From: JBEGHD01 sp049334165
Lineage (GTDB): Bacteria; Bacteroidota; Bacteroidia; Flavobacteriales_D; Sanyastnellaceae
Assembly: GCA_049334165.1 (NCBI GenBank)
Contig: JBEGHD010000005.1
Strand: one strand, 5' to 3'
DNA length: 64,000 nucleotides
Shown here: in pieces, positions 26,520 through 35,706 of the stretch
Numbering within the stretch: position 1 is the stretch's first letter
How the letters are laid out: every line of letters begins with the position of its first letter
The notes under the pieces: generated by a model
Databases searched by the model: none
Told to the model about the DNA's origin: nothing
What the model saw: the letters and a program-made list of their open reading frames with translations, nothing else
Position numbers and translations under genes: made by a program

Positions 26520-27527
26520 ATGAAAAAGATCAAAGTTGGAATCAACGGTTTTGGCCGTATAGGGCGGATGACCGCTCGCCTTATTCTTCAGAGTAATGAC
26601 CTGGAGTTGGTAGCTATTAATGACACTGCAGAGCTGGAGTCTATGGCTCACTTGTTTAAGTACGACTCGATTCATGGCCAGTGGAAAGGAGCCATTGAAG
26701 TAGATTACGAGAAAAGTGTTCTGAGACTTAATGGAAAGCCAATCCAATATTCTCGTGAGAAAAACCCTGGAGATATTTCCTGGGATAGAGCAGGTGCATC
26801 AATTGTTGTGGAATGCACAGGCTTGTTTAAGTCAGCCAGCAAAGTGAGGCCTCATCTGTCTGAGTCGGTTAAGAAAGTGATCGTGTCGGCTCCGCCAGAA
26901 GACAACAGCATGCCAACCGTTGTGCTTGGAGTAAATGACGAGGTGATTGATTCCAATTTAGAGATCATTTCTAATGCATCCTGTACTACAAATAATGCCG
27001 CTCCTCTGCTTCAGCTGGTCGATGAGCTTTGCGAGATCGAGAGCTGCTACATCACCACAGTTCATTCTTTTACTGGTGATCAGCGTTTACACGATGCCCC
27101 GCACAAAGATTTGAGAAGGGCACGCGCTGCTACCCAATCGATTGTTCCTACTACAACTGGTGCGGCAAAAGCGCTCACCAGGGTTTTTCCTCACCTGAAC
27201 GAAGTTATTGGTGGATGCGGAATTCGAGTACCCGTGCCAGACGGTTCTTTAACAGATCTTACTTGCTCAGTTAAAAACACCCTGAGTGTTGCTGAAATCA
27301 ACGAGGCTTTTAAAGAGGCGAGCAACGGAAGGTATCGAGGAATTGTGGAGTATACCGAAGACCCGGTGGTTAGTGTTGATGTTTTAGGAAACAGTCACTC
27401 ATGCCTTTTTGATGCTCAGCTAACTTCAGTGATTGGAAAAATGGTGAAAGTTGTAGGATGGTACGATAATGAGATTGGCTACTCAAACCGAATGGTAGAC
27501 TTGATTCGCAAATTTCACAATGCGTGA
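26520..27527 (+). CDS. gap: Glyceraldehyde-3-phosphate dehydrogenase
   Basis: NAD-dependent glycolytic enzyme of 335 residues. The Rossmann motif GINGFGRIGR is at 8-17. An Asp follows strand 2 (INDTAE), suggesting NAD preference. The catalytic SNASCTTNNAAP has Cys155. The His motif appears as TTVHSFTGDQ, then the phosphate-site loop RRARAATQSIVPTTTGAAKA, and the closing WYDNEIGYSNRM. It reads as an active enzyme. Whether it works in glycolysis or gluconeogenesis cannot be told. It is convergent with lpxH, 4 nt apart, with no terminator visible between them. Confidence 0.96.
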   Translation: MKKIKVGINGFGRIGRMTARLILQSNDLELVAINDTAELESMAHLFKYDSIHGQWKGAIEVDYEKSVLRLNGKPIQYSREKNPGDISWDRAGASIVVECTGLFKSASKVRPHLSESVKKVIVSAPPEDNSMPTVVLGVNDEVIDSNLEIISNASCTTNNAAPLLQLVDELCEIESCYITTVHSFTGDQRLHDAPHKDLRRARAATQSIVPTTTGAAKALTRVFPHLNEVIGGCGIRVPVPDGSLTDLTCSVKNTLSVAEINEAFKEASNGRYRGIVEYTEDPVVSVDVLGNSHSCLFDAQLTSVIGKMVKVVGWYDNEIGYSNRMVDLIRKFHNA

Positions 27528-27531
27528 TTGC

Positions 27532-28290
27532 TTACTGCCGATAGTTTTTCAGCTCCATTTTCTGGCCGTCAAAAACGCCATAAGTAAAGTGGTCAATCCA
27601 GTCACCGAGATTGATGTACTTGCTCTTTTCGTTGAGGTCAATTTCCATCGGAAGATGTCGGTGACCGAAAACGAAGTAGTCAAAGTGTTCTTTCTCTAAA
27701 ATTTCTCTCGAGTAAATGGCGAGCCATTCGTTGTCTTCTCCAAGAAATGTTTTGTCCTTCTCGCCAGATTGTTTTCTGCTAGTCTTCGACCAAAAGTTGG
27801 CCATCCCTATTCCGAAGTTTGGATGTAGTCTGGCAAATAGCCACTGGCAAACCTTGCTGGCAAAAACTTTCTTGATGAACTTGTAGCCGTGGTCACCTGG
27901 CCCGAGTCCGTCACCGTGTCCAATGTAAAACTTCACTCCATTCCAGGTTCTTTGAATTGGTTCTCGGTAAAGTTTGACTCCAGTTTCTTCTGGCAGATAG
28001 TCAAAAATCCACATGTCGTGGTTTCCGGTGAAAACGTGAACGGGAATACCGCTATCCGTAATCTCGGCAATTTTGCCTAAGAGCCTTACGTGACCTCTAG
28101 GAACTGCGTGTTTATATTCGAACCAAAAGTCGAAAAGGTCGCCAACTAAAAAGATTTCTTCCGCGTCTTTTCGGCACTCTTCAAGCCAATTCACGACTTT
28201 TTTTTCGCGAGGCAGGCTCTCTTCCTTGTTTGGTGCGCCCAGGTGAAAGTCCGATGCGAAGTAGATCTTTTTGTTTTTGGGCAATTCCAT
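27532..28290 (-). CDS. lpxH: UDP-2,3-diacylglucosamine diphosphatase (LpxH type)
   Basis: Calcineurin-like phosphoesterase that hydrolyses UDP-diacylglucosamine to lipid X in lipid A synthesis, at the inner-membrane face. About 252 residues. Metal-site motifs in order: ASDFHLG, VGDLFDFWFEY, TGNHDMWIF, GHGDGLGPGD and FGHRHLPM, all complete. I start at the ATG at 28290; a GTG codon directly before it is also in frame. lpxK, another lipid A gene, is 1.3 kb away on the same strand, separated by the TlpA-like gene. Confidence 0.93.
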   Translation of the reverse strand: MELPKNKKIYFASDFHLGAPNKEESLPREKKVVNWLEECRKDAEEIFLVGDLFDFWFEYKHAVPRGHVRLLGKIAEITDSGIPVHVFTGNHDMWIFDYLPEETGVKLYREPIQRTWNGVKFYIGHGDGLGPGDHGYKFIKKVFASKVCQWLFARLHPNFGIGMANFWSKTSRKQSGEKDKTFLGEDNEWLAIYSREILEKEHFDYFVFGHRHLPMEIDLNEKSKYINLGDWIDHFTYGVFDGQKMELKNYRQ

Positions 28291-28333
28291 CACGGTGATT
28301 CTGTAGCGGGCTTAAAGGTTTTTCCTCGAAATT

Positions 28334-29491
28334 TTAGTGGCCAAAAACTTCTGCCAGTTTTTGCTCGAGAGAAGCACCTCTAAGTTTTGTAGCAATGATT
28401 TCACCTTTTTCATCGAGCAAAATGGTGTGAGGAATACTCGAAATGCCATACTCCTGGCCAGCTGCATTTTGCCAGCCTTGCAGGTCGCTAACGTGGCCAT
28501 CCCAGGTGAGATTGTCGTTTTCAATTGCCTGAATCCAGCGATCTTTATTTTTATCGAAAGAAACGGAGAAAACCTCGAACCCATCATCCTTGTATTTCTG
28601 GTAAGTGCGCACCAGGTTGGGGTTTTCTCTTCTGCACGGCTTGCACCACGAGGCCCAAAAGTCAATCAGCACCACGTTACCGCGTAAGTCTTTCAACTCT
28701 TTAACCTGGCCGGTTGGGCCCTCCATTTCGATGTTGGGAGCCATCATTCCGGGTTTGTACTTGCTGTTTTTCTCAGGACGCTCGATTTGTCCGCTTTCGG
28801 CCAATTTCTTTTTCTTCTTGTAGCTCTCTATTTGGGTGCCAATCATTTTGTAGTAAAAGGAGTGTCCGAAATCCTCTTTCAATGCATCCTGAACCTTTTC
28901 GTAGTAAGCCATGTCTGTGTCGAGGTTGAGTTGAGCGAGTCCCGAAAGGCTTGCTGGAGATCCCATATTGTTGTCGATAAAATCTCTGGCGAAATCGTTT
29001 TTCTCAGAAACAATTTCAGTGTAACTCGATTTGATCTGGGCTTTCATTTCATTGGAAACATCACCGTTTTGAAACTCTTTTTGAAGAGAGTCGGTCTGAG
29101 CTACAAAATCTTTCATTCTCTGATTGAAGTCGCGCAAGAGTGCCGTGTTTTTGGAGCCTTTGACCTTCTGAGGCATGCTAAAATTTTCCTCATTCGTTTT
29201 AATAAAAACAGACTCGCTGCTGTCAGTCAGCAAAATCAGAGTTTTGTCTTCCCCCAATCGCAACCTGTAGTAATCCATTGGCAGATGGTCGGTTCCGTCA
29301 ATGTAGAAATTCCCTTCAGCGTCTACAGTAGCTGTGTCTACCGGCTGAGGTTTGTTGTCAACGTATTTTTCAAAATATATAGTTTGATCCTCAGCTCCTT
29401 CAACCACTCCGCTAATTCCCTTTTTATTTTGATTGGTGCAGGAGGCAAGAAGTAAAGCTGAAATTGAGAAAAATAGAATGCGTTGTATCAT
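28334..29491 (-). CDS. TlpA-family thiol-disulfide oxidoreductase lipoprotein with N-terminal DUF4369-like domain
   Basis: 385 residues from the ATG at 29491. Lipobox LLASC is followed by a beta-rich DUF4369-like domain (~residues 25-110), a helical middle, and a thioredoxin-fold domain (~240-385). That domain has the redox motif WASWCKPCRRENP and the cis-Pro region ISSIPHTILLD. Likely an envelope disulfide reductase that keeps exported thiols or cytochrome sites reduced; the substrate is unknown. Eight residues upstream of my start are open but dilute the signal peptide. It lies between lpxH (43 nt) and lpxK (67 nt) on the same strand. Confidence 0.9.
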   Translation of the reverse strand: MIQRILFFSISALLLASCTNQNKKGISGVVEGAEDQTIYFEKYVDNKPQPVDTATVDAEGNFYIDGTDHLPMDYYRLRLGEDKTLILLTDSSESVFIKTNEENFSMPQKVKGSKNTALLRDFNQRMKDFVAQTDSLQKEFQNGDVSNEMKAQIKSSYTEIVSEKNDFARDFIDNNMGSPASLSGLAQLNLDTDMAYYEKVQDALKEDFGHSFYYKMIGTQIESYKKKKKLAESGQIERPEKNSKYKPGMMAPNIEMEGPTGQVKELKDLRGNVVLIDFWASWCKPCRRENPNLVRTYQKYKDDGFEVFSVSFDKNKDRWIQAIENDNLTWDGHVSDLQGWQNAAGQEYGISSIPHTILLDEKGEIIATKLRGASLEQKLAEVFGH

Positions 29492-29558
29492 TTCGCTGTT
29501 TTTTGTTTGAAGCACGAATTTACTGAAGATTTACGGTCTTCTCCAATGTCAGCAATTT

Positions 29559-30611
29559 TCAGACGTCAGTTTTAAAGTCATTTATGAAAGTCACGATGTG
29601 TTCTTCAAACCATTTCATGCAGTCCAAAAGCTGAATTTCAATGGGGATGTAAAAAAGAGGGAGTTCTGATAGTTTGCCTTTTTCGCTGTGGTTTTTCAGT
29701 CGCATGGCATCTTTCTCGGTGGTGATGATGCATTTCCGATTGCTCTCCAACTTATCGAAAGCTCTAGTGATCGATCGAATGTCGGCTTTGGTAAAGGAGT
29801 GATGGTCGGGAAATTTCTTGTGTACGATTTTGTCAAATTTCCCCTCCAGCTCTGAAAGAAGTGGTGCGGGGTTGGCAATTCCGGTAACCACAACGGCCTC
29901 TTCGAAATCTTGAAAATCTTTGTTTTGAAAAACAGCCTTTGGTTTCGCGTAGTGGATCGAAGAAAAAAGCACCTTTTGATGAGGAAGTGGCTTGATTCGA
30001 TCTGTGATCTGCTTTTTCTTTTCCTCACCAATAAATGGGGGGCACTTGGTTACGATAATGATATCTGCTCTTTTTCGCTGCGACTTATTGTCTCTGAGGT
30101 TGCCAGTAGGCAATGGTAAGTCTGAGTAAAATGGACAACTGAAAGAAGTGAGCAGAATGTAAAGTCCGGCTTTCACCTTTCTGTGCTGAAATGCATCATC
30201 GAGCAGTATAACATCTGGCTCGGGTACTTGCTTCATTAACATTTTGATTCCGCGTTCGCGGTTTTCGTCCACAGCGATCATTACTTCGCCAAACTTCTCG
30301 TGAAATTGAAAAGGCTCATCACCGAGATCGTCAGCGGTTAGGCCCTCGTCAGCCATAACGAACCCTCTGGTTTTTCGACCATAGCCCCTGCTCAAAATGG
30401 CGGTGAAATATTCCTGATGAAGTATCCTAACAAGTAATTCTGTGTGAGGGGTTTTTCCGGTTCCTCCGGCAGAAAGATTTCCTACAACAATCGATGGAAT
30501 CTCCGCCTCGTAGGATTTAATCACTCCCAAATCGAAAAGCTTGTTTCGAACCCAAACAGCCGCACTGTAAAGCATGGCAAAAGGAAGTAAAAACCAGCGA
30601 ATGACTTTCAT
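29559..30611 (-). CDS. lpxK: Tetraacyldisaccharide 4'-kinase
   Basis: Phosphorylates the 4' position of the lipid A disaccharide at the inner membrane with ATP. 350 residues. The N-terminal hydrophobic helix (~6-20) is normal for LpxK. The P-loop is NLSAGGTGKTPHTELL (~45-60), followed by ILSRGYGRKTRG and the LLDDAFQHRKV motif with its catalytic Asp. The C-terminal TTEKDAMRLK is also conserved. First gene of a possible minus-strand set with the TlpA-like gene and lpxH; divergent from the Nif3-like gene, 78 nt apart. Confidence 0.95.
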   Translation of the reverse strand: MKVIRWFLLPFAMLYSAAVWVRNKLFDLGVIKSYEAEIPSIVVGNLSAGGTGKTPHTELLVRILHQEYFTAILSRGYGRKTRGFVMADEGLTADDLGDEPFQFHEKFGEVMIAVDENRERGIKMLMKQVPEPDVILLDDAFQHRKVKAGLYILLTSFSCPFYSDLPLPTGNLRDNKSQRKRADIIIVTKCPPFIGEEKKKQITDRIKPLPHQKVLFSSIHYAKPKAVFQNKDFQDFEEAVVVTGIANPAPLLSELEGKFDKIVHKKFPDHHSFTKADIRSITRAFDKLESNRKCIITTEKDAMRLKNHSEKGKLSELPLFYIPIEIQLLDCMKWFEEHIVTFINDFKTDV

Positions 30612-30689
30612 TGAGGAATCTGTTTAGGTGCGATAAACATACAAAACCAAACTAAGTTTTAAATTCGCCTAAATTCCAAACCAAGAGAG

Positions 30690-31784
30690 ATGTTATTAAG
30701 AGAAATCACCAAAGCACTAAACGAAATTGCACCACTGGCATTGCAGGAAAGCTACGATAATGCAGGACTCATCACCGGAGATCCGCGAATGGAAATAAAT
30801 GGCGCAGTGCTATGTCTCGATAGCACCGAAAAGGTGATCGATGAGGCCATCTCAAAAGGGGTTAATCTTGTGATCGCTCACCATCCAATTGTGTTTGCCG
30901 GGCTGAAGTCTCTTACGGGCAAAAACTATATTGAGCGAACCATTATTAAAGCAATAAAAAATGATATCGCAATCTATGCCGCGCACACCAACTTAGACAA
31001 TGTGGCAAATGGTGTGAATAATAAGATTGCGGATAAACTTGGTTTGGAAGAAAGGCGAATTTTGGCGCCCATGGGCGGGAGCTTGAGGAAGCTCGCGGTA
31101 TTCGTGCCGAACGACCATGTGCAAGCTGTCCAGGATGCCATTTTCGAAGCTGGGGGCGGAGCCATTGGCGACTACAGTGAGTGCAGCTTTAACCTAAAGG
31201 GCACCGGAACTTTCAAACCTGGAAATGGAACAGATCCTTTCGTGGGCGAAAAAGGCCAGCGACACCAGGAGCAAGAAACCAAGGTAGAGGTGGAATTCGA
31301 CAGGTGGAAGCAATCGGCAATCATTTCAGCAATGAAAAAAGCGCATCCCTATGAAGAAGTGGCCTATGACATCTACGAGATGAAAAACAGCAATCCGCAG
31401 GTAGGAGCTGGAATGGTTGGAGAGCTCAAAGAACCCATGGAATTCAGTTCGTTTTTGAAGTACCTAAAGAATAGTATGGGTGTGTCTGTGATTCGTCACA
31501 CCCATCCAGTTTCGGAAACTATTAAAAAAGTTGCCGTTTGTGGAGGATCGGGCAGCTTCCTGCTTCCAGCCGCAGTAGGTGCAGGGGCTGATATTTTCAT
31601 CACTGGAGACTTTAAATATCACCAGTTTTTCGATGCCGATGGCAAGATTGTAATTGCTGACATCGGCCACTATGAAAGTGAACAGTTTACCATCGAACTT
31701 TTTGGTGATTTGCTAAAGGAAAAATTTCCTACATTTGCACTCCATTTTACGGATGTAAACACAAATCCCATAAATTATTTCTGA
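30690..31784 (+). CDS. Nif3-like dinuclear metal-centre hexameric protein
   Basis: 364 residues, the long form in which a PII/CutA-like insert (~130-235) splits the Nif3 core. Metal-binding His motifs are present: VIAHHPIVFAG, YAAHTNLDNV and, near the end, ADIGHYESEQ, with FITGDFKYHQ before it. Proteins of this family (YbgI, GTP cyclohydrolase I type 2-like) form hexamers with a di-metal site; the natural reaction is uncertain. The next gene, the zinc-ribbon-like coiled coil, starts 2 nt after its stop, an association I believe is common in Bacteroidota. Confidence 0.93.
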   Translation: MLLREITKALNEIAPLALQESYDNAGLITGDPRMEINGAVLCLDSTEKVIDEAISKGVNLVIAHHPIVFAGLKSLTGKNYIERTIIKAIKNDIAIYAAHTNLDNVANGVNNKIADKLGLEERRILAPMGGSLRKLAVFVPNDHVQAVQDAIFEAGGGAIGDYSECSFNLKGTGTFKPGNGTDPFVGEKGQRHQEQETKVEVEFDRWKQSAIISAMKKAHPYEEVAYDIYEMKNSNPQVGAGMVGELKEPMEFSSFLKYLKNSMGVSVIRHTHPVSETIKKVAVCGGSGSFLLPAAVGAGADIFITGDFKYHQFFDADGKIVIADIGHYESEQFTIELFGDLLKEKFPTFALHFTDVNTNPINYF

Positions 31785-31786
31785 GC

Positions 31787-32575
31787 ATGGCGAAGAAGAA
31801 AGCTACGGTAGAGGATAAATTGCGTGCGCTATACGCTTTGCAAGTGATTGATTCTCGAATCGATAATATACGCATTATCAGAGGTGAGCTTCCATTGGAA
31901 GTGGAAGACCTCGAAGACGAAATTGCAGGACTCCAAACACGTCTTCAAAAGGTAGAAGACGAAATGGCCGAAATTGAAAAGCAAATTTCCGACAAGAAAA
32001 ATGCTATCAAGGAAGCCGAAGCGCTCATAAAAAAATACGAAGAGCAGCAAAAGAACGTACGTAACAACCGTGAGTTCGACTCCCTTAACAAGGAAATCGA
32101 ATACCAGGGATTGGAAATTCAGCTTGCTGAAAAGAGGATAAAAGAAGCTCAGGCTGCGAAAGCCAACAAGCAAGAAGTGCTGGATGCAGCCAAAGAGAAA
32201 CTCGAAGATCGTCAGAAGGACCTCGAGTTGAAGAAAGAAGAGCTGGACGAGATTGTTGAGGAGAATAAAAGAGAGGAAGAAATCCTTGTAAAGAAAGCTG
32301 AACAGGCTGAAAAGGATATCGAAGATCGCTTGCTGAAGGCTTATCAGCGTATTCGCAACGCATCGAGAAATGGACTAGGCATTGTGCCGATCGATAGAGA
32401 TGCATCTGCAGGGTCTTTCATCACCATTCCTCCCCAAAAACAACTGGATGTTGCAGCTCGCAAAAAGATCATCGTTGATGAGCACAGTGGAAGACTTCTT
32501 GTTGATAAAGAATTGGCGGAAGAAGAAACTGAGCGCATTGAGAAAATGCTTGCAAAAGAACTTAAGAAGGCATAG
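31787..32575 (+). CDS. Coiled-coil protein of the C4 zinc-ribbon (CT398/DUF164) family, cysteines lost
   Basis: 262 residues. A long charged coiled coil fills ~10-180, followed by the family's C-terminal segment (GLGIVPIDRDASAG, then FITIPPQKQLDVAARKK, then DEHSGRLLVD). In typical members this end holds two CxxC-type pairs (as in CGGC and CEHCGR) that bind zinc. Here the positions read A-S-A-G-S and D-E-H-S, so none of the four Cys remains, while the surrounding residues are well kept. The protein has no Cys in this region, so a zinc ribbon is unlikely. Cytosolic; role unknown. Co-transcribed with the Nif3-like gene. Confidence 0.9.
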   Translation: MAKKKATVEDKLRALYALQVIDSRIDNIRIIRGELPLEVEDLEDEIAGLQTRLQKVEDEMAEIEKQISDKKNAIKEAEALIKKYEEQQKNVRNNREFDSLNKEIEYQGLEIQLAEKRIKEAQAAKANKQEVLDAAKEKLEDRQKDLELKKEELDEIVEENKREEEILVKKAEQAEKDIEDRLLKAYQRIRNASRNGLGIVPIDRDASAGSFITIPPQKQLDVAARKKIIVDEHSGRLLVDKELAEEETERIEKMLAKELKKA

Positions 32576-32604
32576 GTGCCTCAACCAAATCATATTGAAA
32601 AAGG

Positions 32605-32628
32605 AAAAGCGGCTCAGGCCGCTTTTTT
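32605..32628. terminator. Rho-independent terminator between convergent genes
   Basis: AAAAGCGGC, a 4-nt TCAG loop, then GCCGCTTTT with a further T run. The 9-bp stem is symmetric, with A residues on the other side, so it can serve both the coiled-coil gene and the FadL-like gene. Confidence 0.88.
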
Positions 32629-32650
32629 TATTTCTAAATATTTTACTGTA

Positions 32651-34120
32651 TTAGAGAAACCAACCGACAGTGGCAAGCAGTTGATTCTGTCCTCGATTGT
32701 TTTGCACTGGATTTACAAGCTCCGGATCATACAGATCATAACGAGATGTGACTTCTTGACGCGTATATGAGAGGTTAATGTGCATTTTAGTTCCACGGTA
32801 ACCGATTCCGCCTGAGATAGCGATCACATCAGGATTAGTTGAACTTACATCACTTTCGAAAGGCGACTGCTGGTACATCACACCTCCTCTGATTTTTAGT
32901 GGGGGTAGAACTCGCCATTCAACACCAACTCTAACATTGTGAGTACCTCTGTAAACGTCTTTGATGGTAGCGTTTTCTATTTCAAACTCATAGTCATCAA
33001 CTCGCTCGTCATAGGGGTTTAGTTTAGCCTGACTGTAATCCACATACTCGTAATCTGCACTGATTACCCCTCTTTTTCCCAAAATAAATGCCGCACTACC
33101 CATGTATCGGGCAGGAGTTCTTAGTCTGTAGTCAAAGCTTCCGGAAGGTGACCTGTAGTCATCCGGATCTCCAGCCTCATCTTCAAAGTGTGCTGCAAAC
33201 TCATCTGAGTAGACATCAGTCAGGGTAAGCCAACTAGGAGTGTGAGCCGCTGCTCCAACCCTCAGCCAATTTGAAACTCGATAAATAAGGCCGGCTTTGA
33301 TGTTAATTCCGCTACCGCTTGTTTCATATTCGTTGGTATGTCGAAAAGATCGTAATGGAGAGGTAGGATCGTCAATTATTTCTCGGTAAGTCCTTTCCTC
33401 TTCAAATCTAACTCTTGGAATACCGACAGTCATACCCATGTAGAGTTTATCTCTGAAATTTCCTCCAAAGCTGAGTACAACTTCTCCCATTGACCCGGAT
33501 CTCTCCACGTCCAGGATTTGTTCTTTTGGAGCGCTACTATTGAAGGCCGGTTGGTACTCACCATCAACGTCTTCTACGGGGTCAATAATATATGTCTCCC
33601 AGGCACCTCCTGAGAAAAACGGAAATCTATCTACCAGTTCATCGCTACTGGTGCCATTGGCCTGATTGACATAAGCATCTGCCATGGAGCTTGTGCTGTT
33701 AGGGCCTGAAATTGCAAAATGCTGATTGAAGTTTGACTGGTGATTGTAGCCTACAGCAAAAGAGGTTTTGATCCAGTTCACGTCTTCTGGCTCAAATGTC
33801 GCAACAAGGCCGAGATTGTTCACATTAAGTACAAAATTATTCTCGGAATTTCTGTTTCCCTCGTAGGTTGACGATGTGATGGTATTGACAAAGCCTGGAG
33901 TGAACGTTACTTCTGAACGTCTGTACATCGCAACACCAGCTGGGTTAGTGCTAAGCGTTGAGAAATCTGCACCTAGGGCACCAAAGGCTCCACCCATCCC
34001 AACGTATCGCGCTGTTCCTCCGATTCCCGTCCAGGAATATCTGAGTGCATCGATTTCGTTTTGGGCAAAGAGTGGCTGACAAATGCAGAGCACTACAAAT
34101 GCAATTATGATCTTTTTCAT
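32651..34120 (-). CDS. OmpP1/FadL/TodX-family outer-membrane transporter-like protein
   Basis: 489 residues. A Sec signal (cleavage near PLFAQ) is followed by the FadL-like front end SWTGIGGTARYVGMGGAFGA and STNPAGVAMYRRSE, then many amphipathic strands to a C-terminal aromatic (VGWFL). FadL proteins let long-chain fatty acids and other hydrophobic compounds cross the outer membrane; the ligand here is unknown. It lies 41 nt downstream of the Tyr/Gly- and Arg/Ser-rich lipoprotein gene on the same strand. Confidence 0.88.
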   Translation of the reverse strand: MKKIIIAFVVLCICQPLFAQNEIDALRYSWTGIGGTARYVGMGGAFGALGADFSTLSTNPAGVAMYRRSEVTFTPGFVNTITSSTYEGNRNSENNFVLNVNNLGLVATFEPEDVNWIKTSFAVGYNHQSNFNQHFAISGPNSTSSMADAYVNQANGTSSDELVDRFPFFSGGAWETYIIDPVEDVDGEYQPAFNSSAPKEQILDVERSGSMGEVVLSFGGNFRDKLYMGMTVGIPRVRFEEERTYREIIDDPTSPLRSFRHTNEYETSGSGINIKAGLIYRVSNWLRVGAAAHTPSWLTLTDVYSDEFAAHFEDEAGDPDDYRSPSGSFDYRLRTPARYMGSAAFILGKRGVISADYEYVDYSQAKLNPYDERVDDYEFEIENATIKDVYRGTHNVRVGVEWRVLPPLKIRGGVMYQQSPFESDVSSTNPDVIAISGGIGYRGTKMHINLSYTRQEVTSRYDLYDPELVNPVQNNRGQNQLLATVGWFL

Positions 34121-34161
34121 GATTGATGTTTTCAGCTGGTGAATATTCGAGTGATCAGATG

Positions 34162-35583
34162 TTACCTTCTGCCACCACTGCGTGAGCCGGAAGAACGAGA
34201 TCCTCCTGTCGAACCACCAGTGCTTCTCGAACCACCGCTAGATCTGCTCGGGGTATAGCTTCCTCCTCTGGAAGACCTTGAAGACCTGTTGTAAGAAGGG
34301 CGACTGCTGCCACTGCTCCTGCTCGGACGATTGTAAGATGGCCTGCTGCCTCTCGATGGGGTGCTTCTGCTTCCTCTATCGCGGTAGCTCGGAGTGCTGC
34401 GAGATTCAGTTCGTTCACGATAAGTATTCGTTCTGCTTCTTTCCGTACGACTGTCAGTCGTGCGATCTGGTTTGCGATAGTAGTCCGGGCGATTAGTCTC
34501 ACGTTGAGGTCTCGTTGTCCCAGCTGGTCTGGTTTCTACATCTGGTCTGGTTTCTACATCTGGTCTGCTAGCACTGCTAGGTCGACTGGTTGTGCTTGAG
34601 CTAGCAGGACGAGGTTTTCTCTCAACAGCGCTCTCGCGAGTTGGTTTCCATTGATAATATTCCGTTGTGCTATTTGTGGCCATGTCGTTGCTTCCGCGAT
34701 TAACATTGCCAGATCCAACAGCTGGAGTGCGAGACTCGTAATTCTGAGAAATATCATCTGAGGAATTTTCTCTGGAAGGTTTTACCAATCCATCTTCAGA
34801 ATTATTCACTGGTCTTTTCTCTGCATAAGCTGAAGGTACATTTCCTTTGTTACCTCTGTCTTTTATTGGTGTTTCTGTTGCATTTCTGACAGCGTAGATG
34901 GTTCCACCAGTGTAGTTTGAGTTAACATCCGCATTGCTCGCAATAGGTGTTCTGTGACCGTAGTGATATCCAGTAGCGCCACCGTCATAGTAATTGTGAT
35001 ATCCACTAAAACCATATCCGTAACCGTAGTAGCCGGAATAGAAAGGTGAGTAATAAGTTCCGGCATAAAACGGATCGTAAGGATTCCAAAAAGGAGTGTA
35101 TGGATTATGGGCACCCCACATAAAGCAAGGTCTGCGGTACCATGAGTAACAAGGCGAGCCCCAGTTGTATCCTACGTTCCAGCCAAAGCTGATATTCCAT
35201 CCTCCATAGGTAGGTCCAAAGGTGTTGTATGGACTAAACCATGCTGAAGAGTAAACCGGATCGTAAAATCCGTGTCTGGCAAATGGGCTTTGCTGGTATC
35301 GGTAGTAGTTGTAATAGTTGTTATAAGTATTGCCAGTACCTCTTTGGTCCGATGCCTGAAGTTGTTCGTTTTCAGCGATCCTTTCTTCACTGTAGTAATC
35401 GTCTTCCATGGCTTCTTCAGCTTCATTTTCCGACTCATACTCGCTGTAGCGAGGGCGATCGGCTTCACCTGGCGTATAATAAATGTCGTCATTTTCATAG
35501 CCCTCTGCAGTGTAAAGAGCGGAGCCGCAAGAGGAAAGAATTCCGACAATGCTAATTAGAAATATGTAAGTGAAATTTCTCAT
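34162..35583 (-). CDS. Low-complexity lipoprotein: acidic, Tyr/Gly-rich, then Arg/Ser-rich tail
   Basis: 473 residues from the ATG at 35583, preceded on the minus strand by GAAAGGAAAAAACC as a likely ribosome site. Lipobox LSSC (Cys19). Three zones follow: an acidic stretch (~35-75), an aromatic zone rich in Tyr, Gly, Pro, Phe and Asn (~85-205), and a basic Arg/Ser/Thr/Pro-rich tail (~300-473) that ends GSRSGGRR. I know no function. The tail could bind polyanions, and the middle looks like sticky, disordered matrix sequence. The frame is open upstream to 35889 but crosses into proS, so I reject that extension. Followed by the FadL-like gene. Confidence 0.8.
   Translation of the reverse strand: MRNFTYIFLISIVGILSSCGSALYTAEGYENDDIYYTPGEADRPRYSEYESENEAEEAMEDDYYSEERIAENEQLQASDQRGTGNTYNNYYNYYRYQQSPFARHGFYDPVYSSAWFSPYNTFGPTYGGWNISFGWNVGYNWGSPCYSWYRRPCFMWGAHNPYTPFWNPYDPFYAGTYYSPFYSGYYGYGYGFSGYHNYYDGGATGYHYGHRTPIASNADVNSNYTGGTIYAVRNATETPIKDRGNKGNVPSAYAEKRPVNNSEDGLVKPSRENSSDDISQNYESRTPAVGSGNVNRGSNDMATNSTTEYYQWKPTRESAVERKPRPASSSTTSRPSSASRPDVETRPDVETRPAGTTRPQRETNRPDYYRKPDRTTDSRTERSRTNTYRERTESRSTPSYRDRGSRSTPSRGSRPSYNRPSRSSGSSRPSYNRSSRSSRGGSYTPSRSSGGSRSTGGSTGGSRSSGSRSGGRR
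34525..34567. repeat. 18-bp tandem repeat in the Arg/Ser-rich tail
   Basis: TGGTCTGGTTTCTACATC occurs twice head to tail (34525-34542 and 34543-34560), followed by a partial third unit, TGGTCTG. It encodes DVETRP twice on the minus strand. Identical copies mean a recent slippage event. Confidence 0.85.
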
Positions 35584-35660
35584 GGTTTTTTCCTTTCTTT
35601 TAGGTGGTGCTAAAGCGATTTTGAGCGTTAGCTCACACAAGCCTAAGATAATAAAATTCC

Positions 35661-35668
35661 TATTTTTG
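35661..35668 (+). promoter_or_regulatory. Putative -7 element for proS
   Basis: TATTTTTG fits TAnnTTTG and lies 38 nt before the proS ATG, giving a predicted leader of ~30 nt. No clear -33 TTTG at the normal distance. Confidence 0.4.
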
Positions 35669-35706
35669 TGCACCCCTGAAGAAACAATTATTATACCAAA
35701 AATCAT

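Noticed and set aside
28787..29455. 222-codon open frame on the plus strand opposite the TlpA-like gene
   Set aside because: Antisense to a gene with a lipobox and thioredoxin motif; composition is that of a shadow frame with no domain.
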